From contig NW_019091445.1 of assembly GCF_001949145.1 (NCBI RefSeq), forward strand, positions 884,650 to 946,649: a stretch of 62,000 nt of DNA. Reading direction: 5' to 3'. The notes beneath the pieces are model-generated. The model saw only the letters and a program-made list of their open reading frames with translations, made no database searches and was not told the origin of the DNA. Position numbers and translations under genes: made by a program. This DNA comes from Acanthaster planci. Lineage: Eukaryota > Echinodermata > Asteroidea > Valvatida > Acanthasteridae. Positions 54,701 through 62,000 of the stretch are shown here, one piece after another; position 1 is the first letter of the stretch; every line of letters begins with the position of its first letter.

Positions 54701-57700
54701 ACTGCCTTTTTTCTTTTCTTTTTTGACAGGGGGGCATTTGGGGGGTTAGACAAAAGATTAGGGGGGGCTAGAACCCCCTCCCGTCCTCCGTAGAACCATG
54801 CCTACCTGTTACAGTACACGCAGGTTATTCACTTTACACAATCCCCTCCCTGGTACTGTACTAAGAACATGTACATGAAATATAAGCCGTCAGTGACTAT
54901 TCCTACAGTACCTGAGCACCGCCACCTGGATGTGAGCTACGAGTACATTTACCTTCGTGGTCCTTGCCACACCTACATGTACTGAGACAATACACAGAGA
55001 GATTTTCTGGAGAATCTCTTAAAAATAAAACATGTGTAGCTCAATTGATTATAGGTATATCCACTGATTTTTGGAGTTTAACAACAATCCAAATATTGTG
55101 CAAGTAATGAATGTGTACATGTATTAGTACATTATTCGTTCCACTGCAAAAATGTGAAATATACTGTCATTTTTCAAACACCGCCTGAATGAATGCCTGC
55201 AGGAATGACCTGCGAGTTCACAAATTCTTCTTTTCAGCGCCACCACAGGCACCGTGCAGTGACCATGCAGTGGGGTGACTGTGCAGTGGATGGACAGAAC
55301 TCTGATCGGTCCATTCACTGGTGGAATGGAACCTCGGGAATTCACTCAGGTGTTGCATAAAACAGACACATCCAACAAACGCACCCCACAGTCCCCATCT
55401 CCGCCCTCGCTGTTCACCACTGTGTCGCTTGTGGCCATGCTGGTCCGCTCCAAAGGAGGCGATCTCCACATTCAAATTTCTGCTCTCCAGTAAAATAGAA
55501 ATTCACTTCCTCACTTCTGAACACGGACCTGGGCGAGAGTGGGCATCTACGTGCAGGTGGAGTGACTATAAAGCAATAACCTACAGATGTACTTGATGAT
55601 ATGGTCACCGGTGTCACAGTCGGGTGGACACCAGTAACGTGCAGGTCACATGCATTCAAAGAGGTAATATTCATAAGGCAGTGGTCAAGGCCCCACCATG
55701 CAAGACAGCAAGAACAAAACACAAGTTACACGCCTGTGCAATCAATCATGATCATAATGGGTCTGACACAGACTTCCTGTAAAATTACTGTCAGTGGTAA
55801 AACTGTTGCTATTAACCCCAACAGTCCCAAATCCTCCCATTTCAATATAATTTTACATACATCCTTGGGGGTTAGGGTTTTAACCACTTCATGCCGGGGC
55901 ATTTTTCAATGTTGATGATGCTGGGCCGGCATGACTATCATTTTTTCCATTTTCAAAATCCTTCAAAAATTCATTTCATTTAACGGTCATTTATAGCCAC
56001 ATCAAGTAATCTTTAGGCACTACTCTCAGTTAAAAGGCGACCTTCATTGACACGGGAGTATTTCAGCCAGGCCAGCAGCCTTGTAAACAGAGCCCAGATT
56101 GTGCAGTGTTGTATAACTGTCTTTTGTTCACGAACCTGGCTTAGTGCACTGCTGACCTCTTTTCAACAGGGGCCAGATTAGCGTGCAGGGGTGCTGTGTG
56201 GCTCATCGCTGTGGTGGTAGAGCGCTTTTGTCCCCGGTGGTAATCCGCTCGCTCTCAATGCCCCAAACCCTGGTATACGGTTCCAAAACAAGGCTGGATT
56301 ATCACCACTTTTGAGAGTGAAAAATGTCGGTAATGCCCAGCAGCCTGGTCTTTTGTTCGGAGGGCCCTGTTTCCTTTGTCCGAGTTCGGAGACCCCGGCC
56401 ACCCATATAAACCATACGTCTCCGATCCCCAAGTCCCCAGCAGGAAGTGGTTAATGAGCACTGATATTGTCTGTACTGCACTAATACCTAGGAGTACTAA
56501 CAATAATAACAGATTTTATATTAGCCGTTTTATATAAGATCAATTTAAGTGCTTTCCATTATTCCTGTCACACTGACCCTTTGGTTTTGTGCACATAATG
56601 ATGAAATTTGTGCAACCTTTCACCATCTGCACATGCTCCTAGCCGTCCCGTAAACGGCTTCTGTGATCCTGTTAAGCTAATGGGGCTCACTGTTTATGCC
56701 CATTCAACTGAAATTTGCCCATGTATACTGGTATCAGTACCGGGTAAGTGTGCTTTTTCACTGGAAGTACAAATACCCGTACTCTCAATTCTCACTTTGA
56801 GACCTCCAGGCAAATGACTGAATGCTCTGCCAACTGTATGGTGAGATGACTACCATCCAAACCCTGGCAAACAGATGGCCAGCATGACAAAAGGCTAGCA
56901 GAATAAAGATGGCCTCGCCAGTACACTGTACAATGCCTCTCTTGTATGAAAGAAATGGGGAAAAGGTCACCACAAGAATTTTTCTGACTTTGGTTTGGTT
57001 TAATGGAGGGAAGGCTGAGATCCGAACCTGTAGAAGAGTCTTGTTCAACTCTACATGCCCTACACAAGAAAAGGCTAATGTGCAACCCAGGTACACCCTG
57101 CAAAGGCTATTCTTAGTCTGCACTCTTACACTCTTGGTAGTCTTGGAATGAGAATTCATTGTTGTTTTTGAATGCTTTACAATTCGGCCAGTTACATTTT
57201 GTTTCTTTTTTTTGGTTCAGTTACTGATGAGACATGTATGTTCTCAAATGCAAACCCAGTTCAGAAATTTAATATTCCATCTCCAAAGGCAGACCCACAC
57301 AGGATCACATTATTTCTGTAGGGTACATGTTATTGTACATGTACATGTGCATGTAGGTTATGGGTGGGACCAAAAACTGGGGCCACTTTTTTAAAAATGT
57401 AGCAGTGAACAATGCAAAGGGTTGGGCAAGTAACAAGTACCCTAAAAAAGTGATACAAAAAGGAGTTACTGGTCACCGTCCATGTCCGCTCAAGAGAAAC
57501 TATGCATTCTTTTCTCTGGTGAACGTACTGGAAAGGGACACATGTACATGTAGCTGATAGGGCTTGTGCTCACTATTTGTGTACACACACCCAGGCTGGC
57601 CTTGACCTGCCAGCAACTCTGTACAGGGTAAGGGATGGGCAGAGTAAGGGATGGGCAGGGATGGGCAGACAAGGTATTTTATTATTCACAGCCTGCTCAC

Positions 57701-60700
57701 CATTGAAAAGTCCAGAGCCTAACGCATCCTGGCCAATATATGAAGTACATGTATTTGGCACAGCGTGACACTTCATAGCCCTGCATATTACAAGCATGTT
57801 GCACCTGTGAACATGTATGACTAGGGCATTGAATTACATACATGTATACTTTTTACTTTTTGATGGCCTTTGCTTTTTTTGGTTTTTTTTTTTAACTTTT
57901 TGTTACATTTGTCCAGGCATGCAAAGTACAGGTGTGAACCGTATGGTCTGTGGATTTGAAAGTTAACTGTCTGCATGCAAATGATAACGCATGTGCCTGG
58001 ATTTCAAAGCTGCATTGCTTACATGTATTTAAATTGCGTCGTGAACAGTGTAACAAGGTCGCGACTTGCATTTGTTTTGCATACGAAATATGACCTCGCT
58101 GCACAAGGGTGACAATGTTATGGTCTATCAAGACTAGTATCATAAGACAGACCTGTGTGTATGAATAATATGATGTACTTTGCATCAGGGAGATGTTAAT
58201 TTTAATTACAGGATTTGCCCTTCCACCAATGTATATTCACAGTCAACCAGCATTAATTAAATATACTTTCTATTTTTTATGGCTTTAATAAAAATTACTT
58301 TAATTACTTTTTCTTTAAATATTATTTTTCCCAGCATGCAAAATATGGTCTGTGTCTTTATTTAAAAGTTAACTGTCTGCACGCAAATGATGCTACAATT
58401 TGCCTGGATCTGAACGCTACATTGCTTATTACACAATTCTATGTTTGATCGTGACTAGCATCATAACCCAGACCTGTGTACAGTATCTAAACAGTATGAT
58501 ACTACATGTGTTTCAAGATGTACCGTACTTAGCGTCGGGGAGATGTTAATTTAATCTGATACTAGTCCTACAAAGTGAACTTCTCCTGAGGAACATTTTC
58601 AGTGGGACAGGAACGTAAAGGTACGGGTGTGAATGCGTCCTTGTGCAACAGGTGTTTACGCTTCGTGGCCCTTGGGGTTTCTACGTCAACAAACTACACG
58701 TGCACGTACCTGTAATGGTAGGCGTAAGCCTACAGCGGAGTTTGAAAATGAAAAACGAATCCTAATCCCATGAACACGGAAAGCACAGTCGATATAAAAT
58801 GCAGAAATATGTGAGCCCACATCCAACAAGCGTAAGAAGCTTAGCTTTATGATTTCATAAAGATACATTCTGGTATGATACACCGAAAAATTAGCGCAAG
58901 TTGAATTTTGTTTCCAAGGTTGAAGTAAATTTTGTAAGCAATTTCGAGGTCTGGCACAGCCTACGTACATGTATGTGCAAACACCTGGTGCATTGTACCA
59001 AATCACTAAGATTAATCTGCAGGTTTTCAAGCAACCCAGATGGAGAAGTGGGAGATAAGTAGGATCACATTATAGTTAAAAAAAAGAAGTAGGACTTTGG
59101 AAGACAAATAAGGATAAAAGTAGGATTTATGAAATTTTCAAAGGCACATGTCTGACACATCAAAAGCCTTACTTGGTGCATTTTCTGTTCTTACAAAATA
59201 CAAAATGACCGAAGCCTGTGGAAACCAGACTAGTCTGGCATCCCATTAATACTGGATCAGTAGACTGTGTTGATCATGAAATGAACATCTGAGAACAACA
59301 CTTACATGTCTAGTTTTCTCTGTTTTTCAGTAGAGCACAGCCATACCACCACTCAACTGGGGTGTTAATCTTTTTCACTGATGCGGACATGTGCCCTACT
59401 CATCTTTAGCAGATTTTAAAATGAAATTACACCGCTGCACTCTTGACATGCAAAATATTCAAAGGACATTCTCCAAAGCTGCAAAGAAATTAAGACCTCA
59501 AAACTTTGTAGGGCAAATTTGTAATGAGTTCATATCTATGTATGCAGCAGGAATACGGTATCTCTTAGAGACTTCTATAAATTAAAGAGTAACGAAAGTT
59601 AGCCTCATATTCCACTCTATGTTTCTCTGCACTGTCGGTGTCTCAGTCTCTGACATGCCCCCCTCCAAGCCCCACCCCCCCAGCCTGCTGGCCATACTGC
59701 ACATGACACGCAGACCTTCACTCTCATCAGAATTTTGATAGTAGTGCTCTGTGCTGATACATGCAGTCCTGACGGTTTGTTTGATCCATCCACTTGTTGT
59801 GAGGACAGGCAGTCTTTGCCGGCTCAAAATTTACAAGCCCATGTCCTTTTTTTTTACATGTACCGGTATCGCACCGACGGAAAGGTCTTCGCATTTCTTT
59901 CCTAGTATTGGAAGGGAGGCATGTGGCCTAGTGGTTAGGGTTTGTAGCTTCTCATCCTAGGGTCAGGAGTTCGAATCCAGCTGGTGGCAGCATGCTGTGA
60001 TCTTGGACAAGTCACTTTACCGCTACAGGTGCCTCTCTCCACCCAGGAGGAAATATGGGTACATGTGAGGGCCCGGCGGACACGGTTACGTGTATGTTTA
60101 GCTGTTTGCACTGAAATGGCAGCATTGGGCTAGTGTCCGCTCCGAGTGGAACAAAAGAGGGTGTATTTGTGACGGTCCTTTTGATAATGATAATCAGCAC
60201 CTCAGAATAGTTTTCTAGATAGATGGCACTCTACAAATGTATGTTGTTGTTATTATTACATGTGCATGTAGGTGCACTGGACATGTACATGTATACTGTA
60301 CATGTATCATGCCTCAGATACAATGTGGCATGGGGTGTCAGTTTCAATAATTTACCTGGTAGAGGGACAGGCACTCTCTCCAGCACCCCATACCAACTGA
60401 CACGCGCCAGTGACCAGCCACAGCAGCTCTCAGTAGAGTTCCCGCCTTCACACCCCAGTACCCCCTCCTATCCAACGGGTCCCCTATACCCACAGACTCC
60501 CCACCTTCAGTGCCACATGGGTCCCCTATACCCGGCACTCTCCAGCACCCCAGCACCAACTGACACGCGCCAGTGAGCAGCCACACCAGCTCTCAGTGCA
60601 GTTCCCGCCTTCAAGCCCCAGTACCCAGATATCCTGGATCCCAAATCCCATGCCTCAGTGATCACCCACAGCATATAAGCAGCAGCACAGTTGGATTGCA

Positions 60701-61603
60701 TCAGTCCTGAAGATGGACAGGGCACTCACTGTCAGAAACGTCGAGTAACACATATACTCAAAAGAGATATTTTTCACATGGTGTATCCGCAAACCCTCTA
60801 CATAATCTTACTGTTAGCGTCTTGGAGCCAAGACTGATCCAACCCTGGCCCCACCCACGCAAAACCAAGCACGAGGCCTACCGGTTCTAAGACGTAGGCC
60901 TACCGGTTCTAAGACGTAGGCCTACATCTCTAAATACTAAGGCCATGAGAATGAACATCCCGGATTTCCATCCCGACAATTTTGAAAATCTATGAGGCTT
61001 TTTTTCATTATTCATTATATGGTGTACCGGTACCCCAATACGAGTACATGTCCATGCAAAGGGTACCAACTTTGAAAGTAGACTAGCTCTCTGTCCATCT
61101 TGCATCACACCATTTGTACGTGGGCACACTTACGGTAAAACTCCCGATCTACCTTGCAGCCATTTTTAAACCATTTCCGATAGGAAAAACAACAATTTTT
61201 CTGAAATAATGACTTTTGGAAATATTGAAATTTTCTGTTGGCTGTTTCAGCGGTATGCGGGCAGTGGACAGAAATTTGGGATATTCATTCCCATACTTTA
61301 GCCTGATGTTAACCTTGGGGGCTTGTCGTCATTAATGGTTTGGTCCCCGACCTGCTTAGTAGAGTTACATGTATGACGGCAAGGGCACCACCAGGGCATG
61401 AAAAGTAAATTTTATTTACAAAATTAGCTACAGGTCACAAGAAGTTAGACCTTGTTAGTTTCAACCTCTAACAGTCCTTAACATAACACTGGCTTTGCTG
61501 CTACTTCATGTGGTCAGCTTCCTACCTGGTTAGCATCACGACCGTTGACGATGGTGCTTTCTTCGGACCCCCTTCCTTCATCCAGCACGTCTATGTTGCC
61601 CAT
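30716..61603 (-). CDS. Divergent spermidine synthase-like aminopropyltransferase (SRM-B), complete
   Basis: Eight exons with GT-AG borders and consistent phases: 61603-61526, 40978-40824, 36331-36211, 35002-34910, 33608-33362, 32850-32708, 31387-31280 and 30742-30716 (972 nt, 323 residues). The N-terminal beta domain has [20 protein letters not shown] (human has SLWPGQALSLQVEQL). The Rossmann part has [27 protein letters not shown] and [12 protein letters not shown]. Equivalents of human Asp104, Glu124, Asp155, Asp173 and Asp176 remain. But DSSDP has become DIPDR, and [11 protein letters not shown] has become [10 protein letters not shown], losing the pocket Tyr and one residue. It is probably an active aminopropyltransferase with changed amine preference; spermidine synthase itself, thermospermine-type or other activity cannot be told apart. 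The intron splitting the homologous region of SRM-A is absent. The start is supported by an upstream in-frame stop. Confidence 0.9.
31085..31235. repeat. GACTCGAGTC-type repeat
   Basis: AATGACTCGACTCAAGTCC, GACTCGAGTCAC and GACTCGTTACAACACTGG: dense inverted GACTC/GAGTC words with ends GTGTAATGAC.../...GTTACAACAC. In the last SRM-B intron. Confidence 0.6.
31280..31387 (-). CDS. SRM-B exon 7
   Basis: 108 nt, acceptor CCCCAG, donor GTAACT. Encodes [12 protein letters not shown] and [20 protein letters not shown], the conserved C-terminal block. Confidence 0.95.
32150..32340. promoter_or_regulatory. TGACCT-rich block with two perfect DR1 sites
   Basis: TGACCTTTGACCT, a perfect DR1 nuclear-receptor element (AGGTCA, one spacer, AGGTCA), occurs at 32157-32169 and 32181-32193. 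About ten further TGACC half-sites follow up to 32340. It may be a chance product of a degenerate hexamer satellite, but could bind HNF4/RXR-type receptors. Located in an SRM-B intron. Confidence 0.45.
32485..32635. repeat. GACTCGAGTC-type repeat
   Basis: CAATGAGTCAATGACTCGAC...GTGACTCATTACACTCTG with many ACTCAAGTC words. Same family as 31085-31235 and 11125-11290. In an SRM-B intron. Confidence 0.6.
32708..32850 (-). CDS. SRM-B exon 6, altered amine-pocket segment
   Basis: 143 nt, acceptor TCAG, donor GTGAGT. Encodes [18 protein letters not shown] and [18 protein letters not shown]. The SRM-A counterpart is [13 protein letters not shown], so the pocket Tyr is Phe and the loop is one residue shorter. 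Confidence 0.95.
33362..33608 (-). CDS. SRM-B exon 5 (fused, intron absent)
   Basis: 247 nt, acceptor CCCAG, donor GTGGGT. Encodes [44 protein letters not shown] and [16 protein letters not shown]. It spans the two SRM-A exons 12076-12229 and 11416-11499 with no intron, and is three residues longer. Confidence 0.96.
33609..34909. other. SRM-B intron; nothing recognised
   Basis: AT-rich intron between exons 5 and 4. No repeat ends or coding signal seen. Confidence 0.5.
34910..35002 (-). CDS. SRM-B exon 4, GGGDGG motif
   Basis: 93 nt, phase 0 both ends, acceptor TTGCAG, donor GTAAG. Encodes [18 protein letters not shown] and ITLCEIDE. Same length and phase as SRM-A exon 3. Confidence 0.97.
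35244..35467. mobile_element. GGTAATTCCAGAAATTAGG MITE, copy 1
   Basis: Begins GGGTAATTCCAGAAAATAGG and ends inverted (CCCCTAATTTCTCAAATTAC), about 224 bp. Internal AAATCAATTCCAGTGATA and GACACAAAAATGTCACA are shared with copies at 50060, 52579 and 41989. Non-coding. Confidence 0.75.
36211..36331 (-). CDS. SRM-B exon 3
   Basis: 121 nt, acceptor TTGCAG, donor GTAGGT. Encodes [20 protein letters not shown] and [11 protein letters not shown]. Same length and phase as SRM-A exon 2, with which it shares the YQEM tyrosine. Confidence 0.96.
36332..39001. other. SRM-B intron with local duplication and palindrome
   Basis: 37100-37195 and 37255-37345 are imperfect direct copies (ACACAGTACACCTAGCCT / GCACAGTACACCTAACCT). 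A palindrome AGCTGTTCCCAAT/ATTGGGAACAGCT lies at 37355-37384. 37435-37530 and 37790-37870 share CACTTTGGCAATTATTT and nearby words, as a diverged repeat. No gene. Confidence 0.55.
39002..39453. other. Assembly gap (452 N)
   Basis: Run of N inside the SRM-B intron between exons 3 and 2. Confidence 1.
39454..39600 (+). repeat. GTCATCAATAA tandem repeat at gap edge
   Basis: Six imperfect copies of a 20-30-bp unit around GTCATCAATAA(G/A), touching the gap. The array probably continues into the gap. Confidence 0.85.
39601..40823. other. SRM-B intron; nothing recognised
   Basis: No coding or transposon signal identified. Confidence 0.5.
40824..40978 (-). CDS. SRM-B exon 2, N-terminal domain
   Basis: 155 nt, acceptor TTGGCAG, donor GTAAGC, ends in a split Ser codon. 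Encodes [38 protein letters not shown] and KYQEVLIFK. Its end phase also fits SRM-A exon 2. Confidence 0.93.
41989..42219. mobile_element. GGTAATTCC MITE, copy 4 (opposite orientation)
   Basis: GGGTCATTCTATAAATTCGG to CCCTAATTGCTAGAATTACC, with TGTGACATTTTTGTGTCCC inverted relative to the other copies. About 231 bp. Confidence 0.6.
42491..42612. mobile_element. TA-type MITE (GAGGCTTTGC family), copy 3
   Basis: TA at 42489-42490 and 42613-42614; termini GAGGCTTTGCACAGTAGCCA and GCAAACCCTC, with CATCTTGCAGG/CCTGCAAGATGG inverted inside. 122 bp. Confidence 0.85.
42735..42800. repeat. Short CCCCTAACCCCCTGGGGTG repeat, copy
   Basis: GCCCCTAACCCCCTGGGGTG, TGTAAAATCATACTGAAATT, GGAGGATTGAGGG; same family as 51083-51153 and 55816-55879. 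The TTAA ends are lost here. Confidence 0.55.
43372..43787. mobile_element. TTAA-type element (CCCCTT family), copy 1, 416 bp
   Basis: Perfect TTAA at 43368-43371 and 43788-43791; termini CCCCTTGACGACAGGAATT and, inverted, CCCCTCCGCGCCGGAAG. The body is almost the same as 53996-54410 in reverse orientation, so long frames appear in both copies; these are repeat shadows. PiggyBac-type target. Confidence 0.85.
46633..46806. mobile_element. MITE, 6-bp TSD family (copy 2)
   Basis: 174 bp, CAGGGATGAGATT to AATCTCACCCCTG, flanked by TAGTAA at 46627-46632 and 46807-46812. Internal CAGCTGAAAA and AAATCAGCTAAA words match 3727-3886. Confidence 0.75.
47761..48027 (-). pseudogene. Ty3/gypsy retrotransposon integrase remnant
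   Basis: The minus frame starts with [15 protein letters not shown], matching the [15 protein letters not shown] block of gypsy integrases around the catalytic Glu, and ends with [20 protein letters not shown]. The region between is shorter than usual, so an internal deletion is likely. No LTR seen. Confidence 0.7.
48545..50288. repeat. Segmental duplication, copy A
   Basis: Matches 51488-52812 in the same orientation: CCTGGACTGGCCCAC, GGGAGTGAATGTCACACCAG, GGGACCTCAAGTTTCC, GCCAAAGCACGGCACCCTCC, AAAGTTGTTGGGAAACTGT and many others. Copy A carries about 420 bp more, mostly between about 48920 and 49480. Confidence 0.9.
50060..50288. mobile_element. GGTAATTCC MITE, copy 2
   Basis: GGTAATTCCAGAAATTAGGG to CCTGATTTTCTGGAATTACC, about 229 bp, at the right end of segmental duplication copy A. 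Confidence 0.75.
51083..51153. mobile_element. Short TTAA-ended repeat (CCCCAACAGTCC family)
   Basis: Right end GAGGG followed by TTAA at 51154-51157; left end preceded by CTAA. Contains CCCCTAACCCCCTTGGGTG and AAATCATATTGAA; reverse orientation relative to 55816-55879. Confidence 0.55.
51488..52812. repeat. Segmental duplication, copy B
   Basis: 1.3-kb counterpart of 48545-50288, offset 2.5-2.9 kb, same orientation. It ends with its own copy of the GGTAATTCC MITE. Confidence 0.9.
52579..52812. mobile_element. GGTAATTCC MITE, copy 3
   Basis: GGGTAATTCCAGAAATTAGG to CTGAATTTCTGGAATTACCC, about 234 bp. Confidence 0.75.
53996..54410. mobile_element. TTAA-type element (CCCCTT family), copy 2, 415 bp, inverted
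   Basis: Perfect TTAA at 53992-53995 and 54411-54414; termini CCCCTTCGTGCCGGGAGAC and, inverted, CCCCTTGACGACGGGAATT. Reverse-orientation near-duplicate of 43372-43787. Confidence 0.85.
55816..55879. mobile_element. 64-bp TTAA-bounded micro-element
   Basis: TTAA at 55812-55815 and shared TTAA at 55880-55883 with the next element. CCCCAACAGTCCCAAATCCT to TTGGGGGTTAGGG. Related to 51083-51153 and 42735-42800. Confidence 0.6.
55884..56450. mobile_element. TTAA-type element (CCACTTC family), copy 2, 567 bp
   Basis: TTAA at 55880-55883 and 56451-56454; termini CCACTTCATGCCGGGG and, inverted, CCACTTCCTGCTGGGG. Homologous to 29103-29687 over most of its length. Confidence 0.8.
57912..58557. repeat. 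Diverged tandem duplication of about 300 bp
   Basis: 57912-58218 and 58333-58557 share, in order, AGTTAACTGTCTGCA, GCAAATGAT, TGCCTGGAT, CATTGCTTA, GACTAGTATCATAA/GACTAGCATCATAA, CAGACCTGTGT and GGGAGATGTTAATTTAA. Confidence 0.8.
59919..60258 (+). mobile_element. tRNA-derived SINE
   Basis: A box TGGCCTAGTGGTTAGGG, B box GAGTTCGAATCC (59967-59978), then TTGGACAAGTCACTTTACC and GTGCCTCTCTCCACCCAGG. The tail region is ATGGCACTCTACAAATGTAT followed by TTGTTGTTATTATTA. A typical invertebrate SINE layout; not a functional tRNA. Confidence 0.85.
60368..60625 (+). repeat. Tandem duplication, 166-bp offset
   Basis: CTCTCCAGCACCCCA, AACTGACACGCGCCAGTGA, AGCTCTCAGT and GTTCCCGCCTTCA occur from 60368 and again from about 60536. 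The proline-rich frame across it is a by-product. Confidence 0.8.
60707..60743 (+). ncRNA. Degenerate hammerhead-like motif (retroelement end), copy 2
   Basis: CTGAAGA (60707-60713), arm GGACAG pairing with CTGTC, then GAAACGTCGAG (60735-60745). Same order as at 24630-24668 on the other strand. Confidence 0.35.
60874..60925 (+). repeat. 22-bp tandem repeat, 2.4 copies
   Basis: AGGCCTACCGGTTCTAAGAC plus GT, repeated perfectly twice and begun a third time. Confidence 0.9.
61526..61603 (-). CDS. SRM-B exon 1 with start codon
   Basis: 78 nt from ATG (61603-61601) to donor GTAGGA; encodes [16 protein letters not shown] and then VNGRDANQ, ending in phase 0 as exon 2 requires. An in-frame TGA lies 19 codons upstream with no Met between, and the context is GCAATGG (G at -3 and +4). 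The exon has no conserved motif of its own, so the assignment rests on phase, splice site and start context. Confidence 0.7.
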
Positions 61604-62000
61604 TGCAGCCGCAAGTACGAGTGTGAAACTGACTTTGAAGCAAACCTCCTGGGTGAACCTTCACTGAGTGAACAGGGTGGAGAAAGTGTGCAAAAAGGGG
61701 AACGCGCTCCAAATTCTCAGCTCATGGTAATCATGAATTTGAAGCCCAAGTCAAGACACTGTCCGTGCTAGCTAGGCCGAGGTCTACAGCACAATTGGTA
61801 AGGCTCCATTCAGTTTCATGCTCACTCACTCAGACGTAAAAATACCACTCTGAAACTGCATTCTCTTGGCCCTTTGAAAGACGACAATTATCCTTGACCG
61901 GGCGGTTAGGTTAGTACCGGTACAGTGTTTGTAGATGGATTATTATTTGCATACAGCGCACGGCTGGCCCCGTTATAAACGCGTACGCGTACGGACCTCT
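61604..62000. other. SRM-B 5' UTR and promoter side
   Basis: No TATA box or other clear promoter element recognised. The window ends here in CG-containing sequence (GCGTACGCGTACGG). Confidence 0.4.

Larger units (their letters stand above)
40979..61525. other. SRM-B intron 1 (about 20.5 kb), transposon nest
   Basis: Bounded by the exon 1 donor GTAGGA and the exon 2 acceptor. It holds the mobile elements and duplications listed separately. Stretches with nothing recognised: 40979-41988, 42801-43371, 43792-46626 (45400-46000 is A-rich), 46813-47760, 48028-48544, 50289-51078, 52813-53991, 54415-55811, 56455-57911, 58558-59918, 60926-61525. Open frames here are not convincing genes. Confidence 0.7.

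Noticed and set aside
60223-60576. Proline-rich 117-codon frame
   Set aside because: Spans a SINE tail and a tandem duplication; shadow of the repeat.

Overview
The window looks like an intron-rich, transposon-dense animal genome, most likely a marine invertebrate deuterostome (echinoderm, hemichordate or amphioxus grade). This is an inference. It rests on spliced metazoan genes whose residues are close to vertebrate mTOR and spermidine synthase, on tRNA-derived SINEs, and on very many self-complementary TACATGTA and ACCGGT words. There are no prokaryotic signals. Two assembly gaps occur (24228-24613 and 39002-39453).

Three protein-coding genes can be supported. (1) The 3' end of mTOR lies on the + strand at 65-5558: seven exons covering the end of the kinase domain, the regulatory insert and the complete FATC domain ending in CPFW and a stop. 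(2) A spermidine synthase gene, SRM-A, lies on the - strand at 14866-9867: seven exons with a canonical active site, but its 5' exon(s) are not visible. (3) A second, divergent aminopropyltransferase, SRM-B, lies on the - strand at 61603-30716: eight exons, apparently complete at 323 residues, with a first intron of about 20.5 kb that fills the right third of the window. mTOR and the SRM pair converge. From memory, human MTOR and SRM are also close neighbours on 1p36.22, so this may be an old linkage.

Region by region: 1-5558 is mTOR, including an intronic tandem duplication of half an exon and a long hairpin. 5559-9866 is non-coding between the convergent genes, with two long inverted repeats. 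9867-14866 is SRM-A, with a decayed non-LTR reverse transcriptase (itself hit by a 51-bp TTAA-bounded palindrome) in one intron. 15261-about 18430 is the relic of an integrating Polinton-like or adintovirus-like DNA virus: capsid-like, packaging-ATPase-like, small structural-type and integrase fragments, all broken. 18455-21097 is a chain of four inverted-repeat DNA elements. 21098-30715 is SRM-A upstream/intergenic DNA with a SINE, a pogo-like element, a TA-type MITE and a TTAA element. 30716-41000 holds SRM-B exons 2-8. 41000-61525 is SRM-B intron 1, a nest of TTAA-type elements, other MITEs, a Ty3/gypsy integrase remnant, a 1.3-1.7-kb segmental duplication and a SINE. 61526-61603 is SRM-B exon 1.

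Functionally, mTOR controls growth and the SRM pair supplies aminopropyl transfer for polyamine synthesis. All other content is mobile-element debris. The most notable items are the virus relic, the divergent SRM-B active site, the missing SRM-A 5' end, and the small TTAA-, TA-, 6-bp- and 9-bp-TSD element families whose ends can be defined to the base.
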